Positions 24,754 to 33,382 of a stretch of DNA of 36,746 nucleotides are shown here, in pieces. Within the stretch, counting starts at the first letter, position 1; the number at the start of each line of letters is the position of its first letter. Under the pieces are notes generated by a model. It was not told the origin of the DNA and did not search any database. It saw only the letters and a list, made by a program, of their open reading frames with translations. A program made the position numbers and the translations under genes. This DNA is from JAVKBW01 sp964352715 (GTDB lineage: Bacteria; Pseudomonadota; Alphaproteobacteria; UBA8366; Aestuariispiraceae). Where the stretch lies: the NCBI GenBank assembly GCA_964352715.1, contig CAYGSU010000042.1:1-36746 (forward strand), given 5' to 3'.

Positions 24754-25293
24754 ATGAAGCCGTTTCGCCTGTTTTTCCTGTTCGGCGTGATGTCGATTGC
24801 CCTTGCCGCATGCGACCAGGGCACGCCACGTGTCGTCAGCGTGTCATCGAACACCGAAAAGCCATCGGTTTACCTGCGCGAGACCGCCGTGACCGGGCTG
24901 ATCCGTGTGTTGATGGCGCCGAGGGCCATCGCCCGCGCCTCAGGCTATGTCGACGGCACCATCGCTGTCATGGAAGAGGCGGTTCGGCAGGCGCATCCGA
25001 TCTTCCAGCCGGTCGATACATTTGACGTGCAGCAGGGCCTGCTGGTTGTGCTGTTCGTCGGCGCGCCGAACGGCATGACGGGCAAAAGTCTTTGCCGCGG
25101 CGAAAACGATCAGGACAGCGCCCGGGTCAATGGCGAGGTGAAGATCATCGCGGCGATGTGCAAGCGCAACGATATCGTCGGTGAAGTTCATGGCTGGATT
25201 GATGAAACCGTCGCTGTCGGCGACCGTGACTACAATACGGTGATCGAACAGATGACCATCGCCATGTTCACTGACCAAGGACAACACCGGTAA
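24754..25293 (+). CDS. Lipoprotein of unknown function
   Basis: 179 residues with a lipoprotein signal: MKPFRLFFLFGVMSIALAAC, lipobox LAAC, cleavage before Cys19. The mature part has two further cysteines (in SLCRGEND and AMCKRND) that could form a disulfide, an Asn/Asp-rich stretch, and ends GQHR. No family recognised. Only nine bases separate it from the DUF115 gene, and GAGG precedes the ATG, so it is probably in the same transcript. Its last 26 bases overlap opgH on the opposite strand. Confidence 0.82.
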   Translation: MKPFRLFFLFGVMSIALAACDQGTPRVVSVSSNTEKPSVYLRETAVTGLIRVLMAPRAIARASGYVDGTIAVMEEAVRQAHPIFQPVDTFDVQQGLLVVLFVGAPNGMTGKSLCRGENDQDSARVNGEVKIIAAMCKRNDIVGEVHGWIDETVAVGDRDYNTVIEQMTIAMFTDQGQHR

Positions 25294-27061
25294 GCGGCCC
25301 CGGCGCGCGTAACGGCGTCACCTCCCGGACAGGGCCGGTTTCTTCCGGTGTCAGGAACAGGCCAAGCCGGCCGGCCGCCTGACCAAGATCGCTCCGAGAA
25401 GTCAGACGCGTCAGTATCGGCGACAGGAAGGGCCCGATCACCAGCGGCACGAACCACGCGGTCGAGCAGGGCGTGTAGCAGACCACGACCGTGCTCAGAA
25501 CAACAGCGAACAGCAAGGCCCACTTGTGGTCGCGCACAGCGGTCAGTACCGAAACGTTATAGCCGTCGCGGGTCTGCGGGTCCCACCGCACCGACCGTCC
25601 CGACAGAACCGACACCACGAAAACGGTATGGAACATCATCATGATCGGGGCGTTGATGATGGAAATCAGCATTTCCAGAACCGCACCGGCCAGCAGGGCG
25701 AAGCCGCCGCCGAATCCGCGCCGGCGGTCACGGCTGAAGGTCATCGCAATCGCGCCAAGCAGCTTGGGCGCCAGCAACATCGTCATCACCGCGCCGAACA
25801 GTGCAATCGCTGTCATGTTCAGCTCCGGCGGCAGCCATGCGAAATTCTGCGAGCCCGGCCCGACATAGGCGAGACCGGCATTGGTCTCGCGGATTACATT
25901 GTAGACGCTGAGCGCGATGAACAGCAGCCACAGCGGTGATGACAGATACGACATGATGCCGCCCAGCAGGTGCAGCCGGCTCATCGGGTGCAGACCGGGT
26001 TCAAACAGAATACGGCTGTGCTGCAGGTTGCCCTGGCACCAGCGACGGTCTCGCTTGGCATAATCAAGCAGACTGGGCGGTGTTTCCTCATAGCTGCCGT
26101 TGCCGACCGGGATGTTCCAGACTTTCCAGCCGGCCCGGCGCATATAGGCGGCTTCAACGAAATCATGGCTGAGAATTTCACCGGCAAGCGGCCCGTAGCC
26201 GGACAGCACGGGAAGGCGGCAATGGTCGAAAAACGCCCGGCAACGCAAGATCGCATTGTGGCCGAAATAGTTGCCTTCACCCAGCTGCCAGAACGAGACC
26301 CCGGCATTCAATACTTCGGCGGTAACCCGAGTACCGAACTGCTGGACCCGGCCGAACAGGGTTTCAGCGAGGATCGGGCGCGGTACAGTCTGAACAATCC
26401 CGACATCGGGATTGGCCTGCATCAGCCGCACCAGCGTTTGCATCAGGTCGCCGGACATGACGCTGTCGGCGTCCAGCACGATCATGAAGTCGTAGTCGCC
26501 GCCCCAGCGATTGCCGAAATCGACAATATTGCCGGCCTTGCGACCGGCATTGTCCGCGCGCTGCCGGTAATGCAGCGTGGCGGTCGGCATTTCGCCGCGC
26601 AGCCAGTCCACGGTCTGGCGTTCGCGCGCCGCAATGGCGGCATCTGTTGTGTCGGACAGAATGAAGAAATCGAAACGGTCGGCATAGCCTTCAGCGTCCA
26701 GCGATCGCCAGGTCGACAGCAACCGGCGCGCTGACCTGTCGGGATCTTCATTGTAGACGGGCATTACGATAGCGGTACGGGATATGATCGGTGACGCCTT
26801 GTCGAGATCGTCGAGGATTGGCGCGGCTACGCGTGCAGGGCGCGTGTTGAACATATACAGACCGAAACCGATAACCGCGTTCCAGAAATACATCGCAATC
26901 CAGAAGAACGAGGCTGAGAACAAGGCGAACATCACCCATTCGACAGGGTGGATACCCCGGTCTGAGAGCACGGAGTGCATGCCGTCCATTCCCAGAACAG
27001 TCAGAGAAAAGACCGGCGCGAAGTAAACGATGCGCCGGGCGAACAGGGTTACGCGATCCAT
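25268..27061 (-). CDS. opgH: Glucans biosynthesis glucosyltransferase OpgH
   Basis: 597 residues from the ATG at 27061, picked because GGAG lies seven bases upstream and a longer frame would overlap opgG further. It is a GT2-type membrane glucosyltransferase: N-terminal membrane helices, FDFFILSDTTD, the VLDADSVMSGDLM DxD site, and RRWCQGN (the QxxRW-type motif), followed by several C-terminal helices. It links UDP-glucose into the beta-1,2 backbone of osmoregulated periplasmic glucan and passes it across the inner membrane to OpgG. It lacks the long N-terminal extension of the enterobacterial enzyme. Overlaps the opgG stop by 13 bases, so the two are coupled. Confidence 0.95.
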   Translation of the reverse strand: MDRVTLFARRIVYFAPVFSLTVLGMDGMHSVLSDRGIHPVEWVMFALFSASFFWIAMYFWNAVIGFGLYMFNTRPARVAAPILDDLDKASPIISRTAIVMPVYNEDPDRSARRLLSTWRSLDAEGYADRFDFFILSDTTDAAIAARERQTVDWLRGEMPTATLHYRQRADNAGRKAGNIVDFGNRWGGDYDFMIVLDADSVMSGDLMQTLVRLMQANPDVGIVQTVPRPILAETLFGRVQQFGTRVTAEVLNAGVSFWQLGEGNYFGHNAILRCRAFFDHCRLPVLSGYGPLAGEILSHDFVEAAYMRRAGWKVWNIPVGNGSYEETPPSLLDYAKRDRRWCQGNLQHSRILFEPGLHPMSRLHLLGGIMSYLSSPLWLLFIALSVYNVIRETNAGLAYVGPGSQNFAWLPPELNMTAIALFGAVMTMLLAPKLLGAIAMTFSRDRRRGFGGGFALLAGAVLEMLISIINAPIMMMFHTVFVVSVLSGRSVRWDPQTRDGYNVSVLTAVRDHKWALLFAVVLSTVVVCYTPCSTAWFVPLVIGPFLSPILTRLTSRSDLGQAAGRLGLFLTPEETGPVREVTPLRAPGPLTGVVLGQ

Positions 27062-28575
27062 AGATAACTCCAGGTTTCCGTCAGAACGTCGTCGCCACGC
27101 ATCAAATAGGCGCGAAGTTCCGTGCGGTCGGTATCGATATTGCGGATCCGGGTTTCGACCCTGATCCATCCGTCTTTTTCGTTGACTGCCACAACCGGCG
27201 CTTCAATGTCGCCATCGTGGGCCGTGACCACTGCCACTATGTTCTTGTCGATACCCTCCGATCCGATCAGACGGCTTCCCTGGAAGTCGATCCGGACATC
27301 CAGATAGGGATTCTTTGTGTCTTTGTCCATGGCCTCGACACGTTCTGCCGCCACGTGGCCGCCGGCCGGCCAGCCAGGTACGGATTTCGTCGCCGTAATC
27401 TTGTAGGACAAGGAAATTTCGTTGCCCGGAAGCGCTGTTTCGGCTGGACGCCATAACGCAACGATGTTGTCGAAATTGACATCGCCGTTCTGGAATTCCA
27501 CCAGTTCGACCGCGCCTTTTCCCCAGTTGCCGACAGGTTCGACCCAATAGCCGGGCCGCTGATGATAGTTGAAATCCGGCGAGTCATAGTCAGCCGCAGT
27601 GCGGTTGCGCTGTAACAGGCCGAAGCCGCGCGGCGCAGTATCTTCAAAGGAGTCCATGGCCGGCCATTTGCGTTTGACGAGTGGGCGCCAAATCCATTCG
27701 CCGGCGCCGGTCTGTATCGCCAGGCCGTCGGAATCGTGAATAGCGCCGACATTTTCGTAACCCGGCGTATCACGGTCGCGAATGAACATGCTGGTCAGCG
27801 GGGCGAGGCCAAGCCGTTCTATTGGTTTGCGCGGATGCAGTGAGGCGGTGACGAGGATTTCGGTGTCATCGCCAGGCTGGATTTCAAATCGGTAGGCTCC
27901 GCATACAGATGCGCTGTCCAGCAGGGCAAACACGGTCAGCGGGCCATCCGCACTGTCGGGTTTCTGCAGCCAGAATTCGCGAAACAGAGGGAATTCTTCC
28001 GGCTTTTCGCCACCCGGGTCGATGGCAAGCCCGCGCGCCGACATGCCGTACCATTGGTCACGCCCGAGGAACCTGAAATAGCTGGCGCCCCTGAATACGA
28101 TCAGTTCATCCTTCCAGTCGTGCTGCGGGTGAAGGGGGTAAAGTACCTTGAAGCCGTTGAAACCGCCGGCGTCTATCGGCGCGCCGTCGCCGGAGAGTCT
28201 GGTGCTGGTGAAGGCTGACGGGTCATAAGCGACCGGTTTTTTCTTGCCGTGAGCAATTTCGCTGATTGCAATAAGCTCGTTGGCATAAACGCCGGGTTTC
28301 AGGAACCATACTTCGTAACCGGCGTCACCGGCCCACAGAGCGTGTTCAGGCCTGAATTTTATTCGACTGAATTCCTCCGGTGTGAGATCTTTCAGCATGG
28401 AGGCCAGCGTGTGTGGCGGCGGATCATAGGGCAGGGTGGATGCCTGCCGAGCCCGGTTTGTGAGCGTTTCGAAAAAGCCCGGTCCGGCAGCAAGTCCAAC
28501 GCCGATCGGCATGGCCGATGCAAGGACACTGCCCGCTGTGCGGGCCAACATTGTACGACGATTTAAGCCTGCCAT
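27049..28575 (-). CDS. opgG: Periplasmic glucan biosynthesis protein, OpgG/OpgD family (Tat signal)
   Basis: 508 residues from the ATG at 28575, which starts a twin-arginine signal (AGLNRRTMLARTAG) and avoids 67 unconserved residues of a longer frame. The body is the MdoG domain: LTPEEFSRIKFRPEHALW, VKVLYPLHPQHDWKDELIVFRGASYFRFLGRDQWYGMSARGLAID (with the family RGASYFR and Tyr-Gly-Ser-like strand), and FGLLQRNR..YHQRPGYWVEP. OpgG shapes or branches the nascent glucan in the periplasm. The Tat signal is the property that marks OpgD in E. coli, so this could be named opgD; a single copy here probably does both jobs. Precedes opgH with a 13-base overlap. Confidence 0.93.
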   Translation of the reverse strand: MAGLNRRTMLARTAGSVLASAMPIGVGLAAGPGFFETLTNRARQASTLPYDPPPHTLASMLKDLTPEEFSRIKFRPEHALWAGDAGYEVWFLKPGVYANELIAISEIAHGKKKPVAYDPSAFTSTRLSGDGAPIDAGGFNGFKVLYPLHPQHDWKDELIVFRGASYFRFLGRDQWYGMSARGLAIDPGGEKPEEFPLFREFWLQKPDSADGPLTVFALLDSASVCGAYRFEIQPGDDTEILVTASLHPRKPIERLGLAPLTSMFIRDRDTPGYENVGAIHDSDGLAIQTGAGEWIWRPLVKRKWPAMDSFEDTAPRGFGLLQRNRTAADYDSPDFNYHQRPGYWVEPVGNWGKGAVELVEFQNGDVNFDNIVALWRPAETALPGNEISLSYKITATKSVPGWPAGGHVAAERVEAMDKDTKNPYLDVRIDFQGSRLIGSEGIDKNIVAVVTAHDGDIEAPVVAVNEKDGWIRVETRIRNIDTDRTELRAYLMRGDDVLTETWSYLWIA

Positions 28576-28847
28576 TTTGAACCGATACTTTACGCCGACC
28601 CGATACGCGATCCGTTTCGCGTCGGTAAAAACCTGTTGCCGTTCGTAGTGTTTCGCATGAATACCTTCAAACGCGTTATATCTGATATGGCTGACTTGTG
28701 TGGACACCTTTAGTAACCAATTCGTGACAGTGAATTTAGTGGTGCAGGCGCCGAACTTTCGGCTAATTGCCAACAAATGATGGCTATTTTAGGGCGATGT
28801 TGCCGCAGTCCCGTGGCAACTGACCGGAAGCGGGAACAATAGCGCCG
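28576..28847. promoter_or_regulatory. Divergent promoter region of opgGH and opgC
   Basis: 272 bases between the opgG and opgC starts must hold both promoters. Visible symmetry: CCGAA/TTCGG around CT (28751-28762) and GTTGCC/GGCAAC (28799-28804 and 28815-28820). I could not assign -35/-10 boxes. The shared region would allow joint osmotic control, but this is inference. Confidence 0.4.
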
Positions 28848-30095
28848 ATGGCGACAGACAGTAACATGGTACCACAAGGCGCGCCGGTGAAGATCCGCGA
28901 TCCGCGGCTCGATTTCTTCCGGGGAATTGCGATGCTGATCATCTTCATCGCGCATGTTCCCTGGAACTACTGGAACAAGTTCATTCCGGCCCGTTACGGG
29001 GTCAGCGATGCTGCGGAAATGTTCGTTTTCTGCTCGGGCTTCGCGGCGGCAATCGCTTTTGGCGGCACATTTGCACGCAAGGGATTCTGGCTCGGCACCG
29101 CACGTATCCTGTATCGCATTTACCAGATCTACATTGCGCATGTGATGATGTTCTTCCTGATCGCCGGGTCGGTCGTTGTTATGACCGCTTTGTTTGGTGA
29201 GGTACTGGGCGACAAGAACTATGTGACCGATCTGGGCCTCAATCCGTTTTTCGACGACGATACCGGGGCGCAGCTCGTCGGCCTGTTAACGCTGACCTAT
29301 GTGCCCAATTATTTCGATATCCTGCCGATGTATATCGGGGTCCTGTTCATGGTGCCGGTCGTAATGGCCTGCCAGCGACTTCACACTGGCGTCGCCATCG
29401 CATTTGTGTTCACCGTGTACACACTGTCGCTGGTATTCGACTGGAATTTTCCGGCCGAACCGTGGAGTGATCGACAGTGGTATTTCAATCCGCTGGGCTG
29501 GCAATTGCTGTTTTTCACCGGTTTCGCGATCAGCCGGGGCTGGGTGAAAGTGCCGGAGCCGACGCCGCTGCTGATTGGAGCAGCATTATTCTTTGTCGGT
29601 CTTGGCTTTCTGATCGGCACGACGCCGGTCTGGACGTCGTCCGAAACATTGGGCGCAATCCGTGAAGCGATACGCCCGTGGTTACTCAACAAGACCCAGC
29701 ATGGGCTGTTCCGATGGGCACATTTTCTGTCGCTGGCCTATCTTGCCGTGGTGTTGCTGAAGGGGCGGGAGCACTACCTGTATTCTTCGATTTTCGCACC
29801 GATCCGAAAGGTCGGGCAGCAGGCGCTTTCCTCGTTTATTCTGTCGATGACATTGTCGCGCATAGCCGGGATGGCGATTGATTACGCCGGCAAGGATGAC
29901 AGGCTGGCCGTGGCGATCATCAACATGGCCGGTCTGGCGACGGTGATCGCCTTCGCCTATTTCGCCGGATGGGTAAAATCACATCCCTGGGCGGCGCATT
30001 CGCCTGCACCGACCTCTTCTCCGCCGCCACACGAACAGGCCGATAAACAAGCGACCGACAAACCGCCAACCAAGCAGGCGGCGGTTGCTGAATGA
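28848..30095 (+). CDS. opgC: OpgC family periplasmic-glucan acyltransferase-like membrane protein
   Basis: 415 residues with about ten membrane helices and the OpgC domain: an N-terminal VKIRDPRLDFFRGIAMLIIFIAH segment, ARYGVSDAAEMFVFCSGFAAAIAFG, LGTARILYRIYQIYIAHVMMFF, and the LPMYIGVLFMVPV helix. OpgC succinylates or otherwise substitutes periplasmic glucans, giving them negative charge. The C-terminal tail is Pro/Gln/Ala-rich and probably disordered in the cytosol. Divergent from opgGH, so the three form one functional locus. A second ATG 18 bases downstream is an alternative start; no good Shine-Dalgarno marks either. Confidence 0.92.
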   Translation: MATDSNMVPQGAPVKIRDPRLDFFRGIAMLIIFIAHVPWNYWNKFIPARYGVSDAAEMFVFCSGFAAAIAFGGTFARKGFWLGTARILYRIYQIYIAHVMMFFLIAGSVVVMTALFGEVLGDKNYVTDLGLNPFFDDDTGAQLVGLLTLTYVPNYFDILPMYIGVLFMVPVVMACQRLHTGVAIAFVFTVYTLSLVFDWNFPAEPWSDRQWYFNPLGWQLLFFTGFAISRGWVKVPEPTPLLIGAALFFVGLGFLIGTTPVWTSSETLGAIREAIRPWLLNKTQHGLFRWAHFLSLAYLAVVLLKGREHYLYSSIFAPIRKVGQQALSSFILSMTLSRIAGMAIDYAGKDDRLAVAIINMAGLATVIAFAYFAGWVKSHPWAAHSPAPTSSPPPHEQADKQATDKPPTKQAAVAE

Positions 30096-30130
30096 AACCG
30101 GTAGTGACGGCTACGGCGGCATCTATACCG

Positions 30131-30424
30131 CTAGCGGTTCGCGACGAATTCCCGGTCTTCGAATGCGATGAATTCCTCGATCATCGCCCGCCAGACAGTT
30201 TCGGCGATCTGCGTCGACAGGCCTGCATCGGCAGCTGCAGCCTTTACCTTTTCGACAACATCTTCGATCCGCGCCGGATCGCGGACGATGTCCCGGGTCG
30301 GTTTTACGAGCGCCGCACGGGCGACATAGGTCTGCCTTTCCGCCAGAAGATCAACGAGCAGGCGGTCAATCCGGTCTATTTCCCGGCGAATTTCCGGCAT
30401 TGACTGGCAGTCTGCAGCCCGCAT
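30131..30424 (-). CDS. Chorismate mutase (AroQ type II fold)
   Basis: 97 residues: a single AroQ helical domain with the N-terminal REIDRIDRLLVDLLAERQTYV helix and the PTRDIVRDPARIEDVV loop (the conserved Arg/Asp-Pro-Arg cluster that binds chorismate or prephenate). AAGGGG precedes the ATG at 30424. It converts chorismate to prephenate for Phe/Tyr synthesis; the small stand-alone form can also be an isochorismate-pyruvate lyase-like (PchB) enzyme. Cytosolic. The stop codon is embedded in a perfect 12-base palindrome (30127-30138). Convergent with opgC across 35 bases. Confidence 0.9.
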   Translation of the reverse strand: MRAADCQSMPEIRREIDRIDRLLVDLLAERQTYVARAALVKPTRDIVRDPARIEDVVEKVKAAAADAGLSTQIAETVWRAMIEEFIAFEDREFVANR

Positions 30425-30532
30425 GGCTCATCCCCTTTTTGCGTCGATTGCGATGCCATGCGATACGAACCGGGAAGGGGGGTTGGCAAGTCCTGATTTT
30501 AGAAACCGGTCAACTGCTGGACAAAAAACTGC

Positions 30533-33184
30533 TCAGGTAATCGATTCCGGCGGCGGCGCCTGTTCGATGATCAGCGAGATTTCCCCGTTGTCATGGCTGA
30601 ATGTCGTGCTTTCCGTGATCTGCTGTCCGTTGACTTCAACGGTATCGTCTTCGCTGAGCATGATCCGCAGGTCATCCTTGCCGCTGACAGAGACCAGATC
30701 TTCGACGGACAGGCTTAGCGTCGCACCGCCGGCAACACCGCTCAAATCGATTGCCTCGATATTGGATACGCCGGAAAGCTGATCGCCCGACATAGACAGC
30801 CGATCCTCAGCGCCGGATACGATGCTCAGCGTATCGGTTCCGCGGCCGCCGTCGATTTCACCGAAGGAAACCGGTTCTCCGCCATCGGTCGGGAAGGAAT
30901 CATAGTCGACGATCAGCGTATCATTGGCGTTACCGCCATACAGGGCGTCGTCTTCATCGTTGGCTGTAAGCGTATCCTTGCCGTTGTAGCCGTAAATCGT
31001 ATCGCCGAACCCGTCGCTGACAATGGTGTCGTCCTGATTGGTGCCGATAACCAGGCGACCGATACCCTGTTCGACGTCTTCGGCGCTATCGCTGATCTGG
31101 TCTTGCAGCACCGGGACGTCGATCTCGAGGGTTTCGATAATCGGAGCGGAAAAACTCTGTTCACCGCTTTCGAGGTCTGCTTCATGGGTTTGCGCAATCA
31201 GCGTGAGCTGGAAATCGGGTGCGCCAACAGGCACCGTGATCTTCAGACCGTCCAGATCTTCCGTACTCAGTGAAATGGAATTGGCTGTCACGGCCAGCAC
31301 ACCCGATGCATTCCAGAGAATTGCGTTATCGGGAATGCCATACAGGTTCATCAACAGGGATTCGGCGCTTACCTCTTCGCCATTGGCATCCGTCGTATTC
31401 GTATCGGTCAACGCCGCCTGAATGTTCAGATCGACTGAAAACAGCGCGTTTTCTTGAGTGCCAACAACCGTGTTGCCGGAACTCGCATCGATGTCCGGCG
31501 CATCGGCAACCGCATCGACGATGATCTCACCGGTCATCGGCCCGACAATCTGCGCGGCCAGACCACTGCTGTTGATCAGCGTGGCCGCGACGCCAAATTC
31601 GAAATCCGCAGACGAATTCGGCGCCGGTGTAATGGTCAGCCCTGCTATCTGTTCCGGTGTGAACAGGTAGGTCGCAGACCCGGTAAAGGTTTCACCGCCT
31701 TCGTTCGTCAGCACGGCATCTTCAGGAATGCCGGTGACCTGGATTTCAAGCGTGTAGGACGACGCATCGCCGATAGTGCTTACGGCGATTGAAACCGGAA
31801 TTGCTGTGTCTTCATCGCCGCGGCTCGATTCAATCGACAGGGATATATCGGGAATAGGTTCGGGCTCTGGTTCCGGTTCAGGTTCCGGCTCTGGTTCCGG
31901 TTCAGGCTCTGGTTCCGGTTCAGGCTCTGGTTCGGGTGTCACATCAGTTACATCGTCAACAGCGTCCTCGACTTCATCGACAACGTCCTCTACGACCTGC
32001 TCGACCTCGCTACCGGTATCGGTGATCGCTTCCTGGACCGGAGGAACAGAAGAACCCGATGATGATTGGCCGGTATTGCCTGTGCTTTCGCCACCGTTGT
32101 CATTGCCGAGAGAGCCTGAATTCCGAATATTGGCATTCAGGTCGATATCAATTGCTTGGCTTTCGTTCTGATTGGTCGGCGCGGGCTGTGTTTCGCCGGC
32201 AGCGGTTTCGATATCCGACAATTGATCAGCTATGTTGTCCAGAAACGCCTCGTCATCGCCGAACCCGGGAATGTTCTGCGGGGGCGGGTGGAAGGAGATC
32301 GCATCGCCGTAGGTCCGCGCCTGCACGTCGGGCGGCATGATATAGACATCCGAGGGTGGTACGGTCTGTGAACTGATCAAGGTGCTTTCACCGATTGACG
32401 TCAGCAGCGCCGTACCCGCCGCATTCTGCACGACAACAGCGCCTTCGAAGATGGTCACGCTGGAAGCGCCATCTACGGAATCGACCGATACGGCATATTT
32501 GGTGCCGCGGATACCGATCGTGGCGACCGGGGTGGTGACGCCGACCGAGTCCGGATCGTTCTTGCCGATAGCCCCGCTGGTGAAAACAAACGCACCCTGC
32601 ACGACATTGAAAAGCTGCGAACCCTGCGCTGTTGCCGGGTCGTAGATCAGTTCGTCAAGCACGATCCGGCTTTCTTCCGACATCGACATCGTGCTCATGT
32701 CGACGAAGATGATGCCCAAGGCTGCGCCGGGACCGGATACGATTGTATCGCCCTGAAACAGGGGGTCGCCTTCGGCCAGTGTCACCTGGGTGCCGTCGCT
32801 GCGGATAACGGAAATTGTGCCCTTGATGGCGTCGACTTCACCGATCGGCTCTTCCAGTGTGGATGAACCGCTGGCCTGGGCGACTTCGCCTGGGTTCTGG
32901 GGGCCGGCAAGCTTGGTGGCGAGACCGGCGCTGATTTTCGCGCCGGCAAGCGTGAACAGGTCGGGCGGCGATTCCTGATTGAAGTAACCGGTGATCTGGA
33001 CGGTTTCGCCGTTCGGCGCTTGCAGGATCAGATCACCACCGAACCGGGAATATTCAGCCTGCAGCAGCAGATCGCCATATGGAAGTACAATGGCGCCTGC
33101 GCCGGCTTCGATGACGTGGTCGGGGCTGACTGGCGGGTTACCGGTTTGCGGTCCTGCAACTGATGACGGATCGATTTTGGCCAA
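30533..33184 (-). CDS. FecR-domain, RTX-like repeat surface/secreted protein
   Basis: 883 residues from a TTG at 33184 (GGAG six bases upstream, 33191-33194); a TTG at 33196 adds four residues without a Shine-Dalgarno, and no in-frame ATG exists. Order: N-terminal strand region, FecR-like domain (about 115-255: GTISVIRSDGTQVTL, DELIYDPATAQGS, VATIGIRGTKYAV), acidic linker, a (Glu-Pro)13 rod, cadherin/Ig-like beta repeats (450-690), then degenerate RTX calcium-binding nonapeptides (about 710-765: GFGDTIYGYNGKDTL, GGNANDTLI) and a short tail. No signal peptide: type I secretion is plausible. The FecR domain is likely a structural or scaffold module here, not an iron sensor. It shares its FecR domain with the gene at 35404. 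Confidence 0.8.
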   Translation of the reverse strand: MAKIDPSSVAGPQTGNPPVSPDHVIEAGAGAIVLPYGDLLLQAEYSRFGGDLILQAPNGETVQITGYFNQESPPDLFTLAGAKISAGLATKLAGPQNPGEVAQASGSSTLEEPIGEVDAIKGTISVIRSDGTQVTLAEGDPLFQGDTIVSGPGAALGIIFVDMSTMSMSEESRIVLDELIYDPATAQGSQLFNVVQGAFVFTSGAIGKNDPDSVGVTTPVATIGIRGTKYAVSVDSVDGASSVTIFEGAVVVQNAAGTALLTSIGESTLISSQTVPPSDVYIMPPDVQARTYGDAISFHPPPQNIPGFGDDEAFLDNIADQLSDIETAAGETQPAPTNQNESQAIDIDLNANIRNSGSLGNDNGGESTGNTGQSSSGSSVPPVQEAITDTGSEVEQVVEDVVDEVEDAVDDVTDVTPEPEPEPEPEPEPEPEPEPEPEPEPEPIPDISLSIESSRGDEDTAIPVSIAVSTIGDASSYTLEIQVTGIPEDAVLTNEGGETFTGSATYLFTPEQIAGLTITPAPNSSADFEFGVAATLINSSGLAAQIVGPMTGEIIVDAVADAPDIDASSGNTVVGTQENALFSVDLNIQAALTDTNTTDANGEEVSAESLLMNLYGIPDNAILWNASGVLAVTANSISLSTEDLDGLKITVPVGAPDFQLTLIAQTHEADLESGEQSFSAPIIETLEIDVPVLQDQISDSAEDVEQGIGRLVIGTNQDDTIVSDGFGDTIYGYNGKDTLTANDEDDALYGGNANDTLIVDYDSFPTDGGEPVSFGEIDGGRGTDTLSIVSGAEDRLSMSGDQLSGVSNIEAIDLSGVAGGATLSLSVEDLVSVSGKDDLRIMLSEDDTVEVNGQQITESTTFSHDNGEISLIIEQAPPPESIT
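31856..31936 (-). repeat. Glu-Pro tandem repeat tract in FecR/RTX-like gene
   Basis: 81 bases that encode P(EP)13 on the minus strand. At DNA level they are partly built of 18-base units (GGCTCTGGTTCCGGTTCA on the plus strand occurs as consecutive copies). An even in-frame repeat makes an extended rod-like spacer, and slippage would change length without a frameshift. Confidence 0.9.
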
Positions 33185-33336
33185 AACAAACTCCAATACG
33201 CAGCCATGTTTTTCCGGGTCATTATGGTCCCGGGGCAGCGGCTGCCCTTGTTAAGTTTGACGGTCATCCCCTACCGTCGCGTATTATGTATTACAGATCA
33301 GCTTATACGCCCGTGCCGGGCCTGTTCCAAAATGGC

Positions 33337-33359
33337 TTTCCGTAAAATAACCACGGAAA
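33337..33359 (-). terminator. Hairpin between DUF115 gene and FecR/RTX-like gene
   Basis: TTTCCGT (33337-33343) pairs ACGGAAA (33353-33359) around a nine-base loop, 24 bases after the stop of the minus-strand DUF115 gene. The neighbouring stretch up to 33403 is strongly AT-rich. On the minus strand the stem is followed by GCCATTTT, so it could attenuate read-through into the FecR gene. Confidence 0.35.
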
Positions 33360-33382
33360 TTAGCGAAAAATATAATTGTATT

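Noticed and set aside
30127..30138. Perfect palindrome ACCGCTAGCGGT at the chorismate mutase stop
   Set aside because: Short, without a T run, and spans a stop codon; it can arise by chance and has no clear role.
31856..31936. Possible CRISPR-like repeat array
   Set aside because: The units are contiguous without spacers and encode Glu-Pro in frame; no cas genes are near.
31776..32171. Plus-strand frame with a Gly-Ser repeat
   Set aside because: It is the complement of the Glu-Pro tract of the FecR/RTX-like gene; there is no other sign of coding.
33028..33267. Minus-strand ATG frame overlapping the FecR gene start
   Set aside because: Reads through the conserved N-terminal region in the wrong frame; composition is not protein-like.
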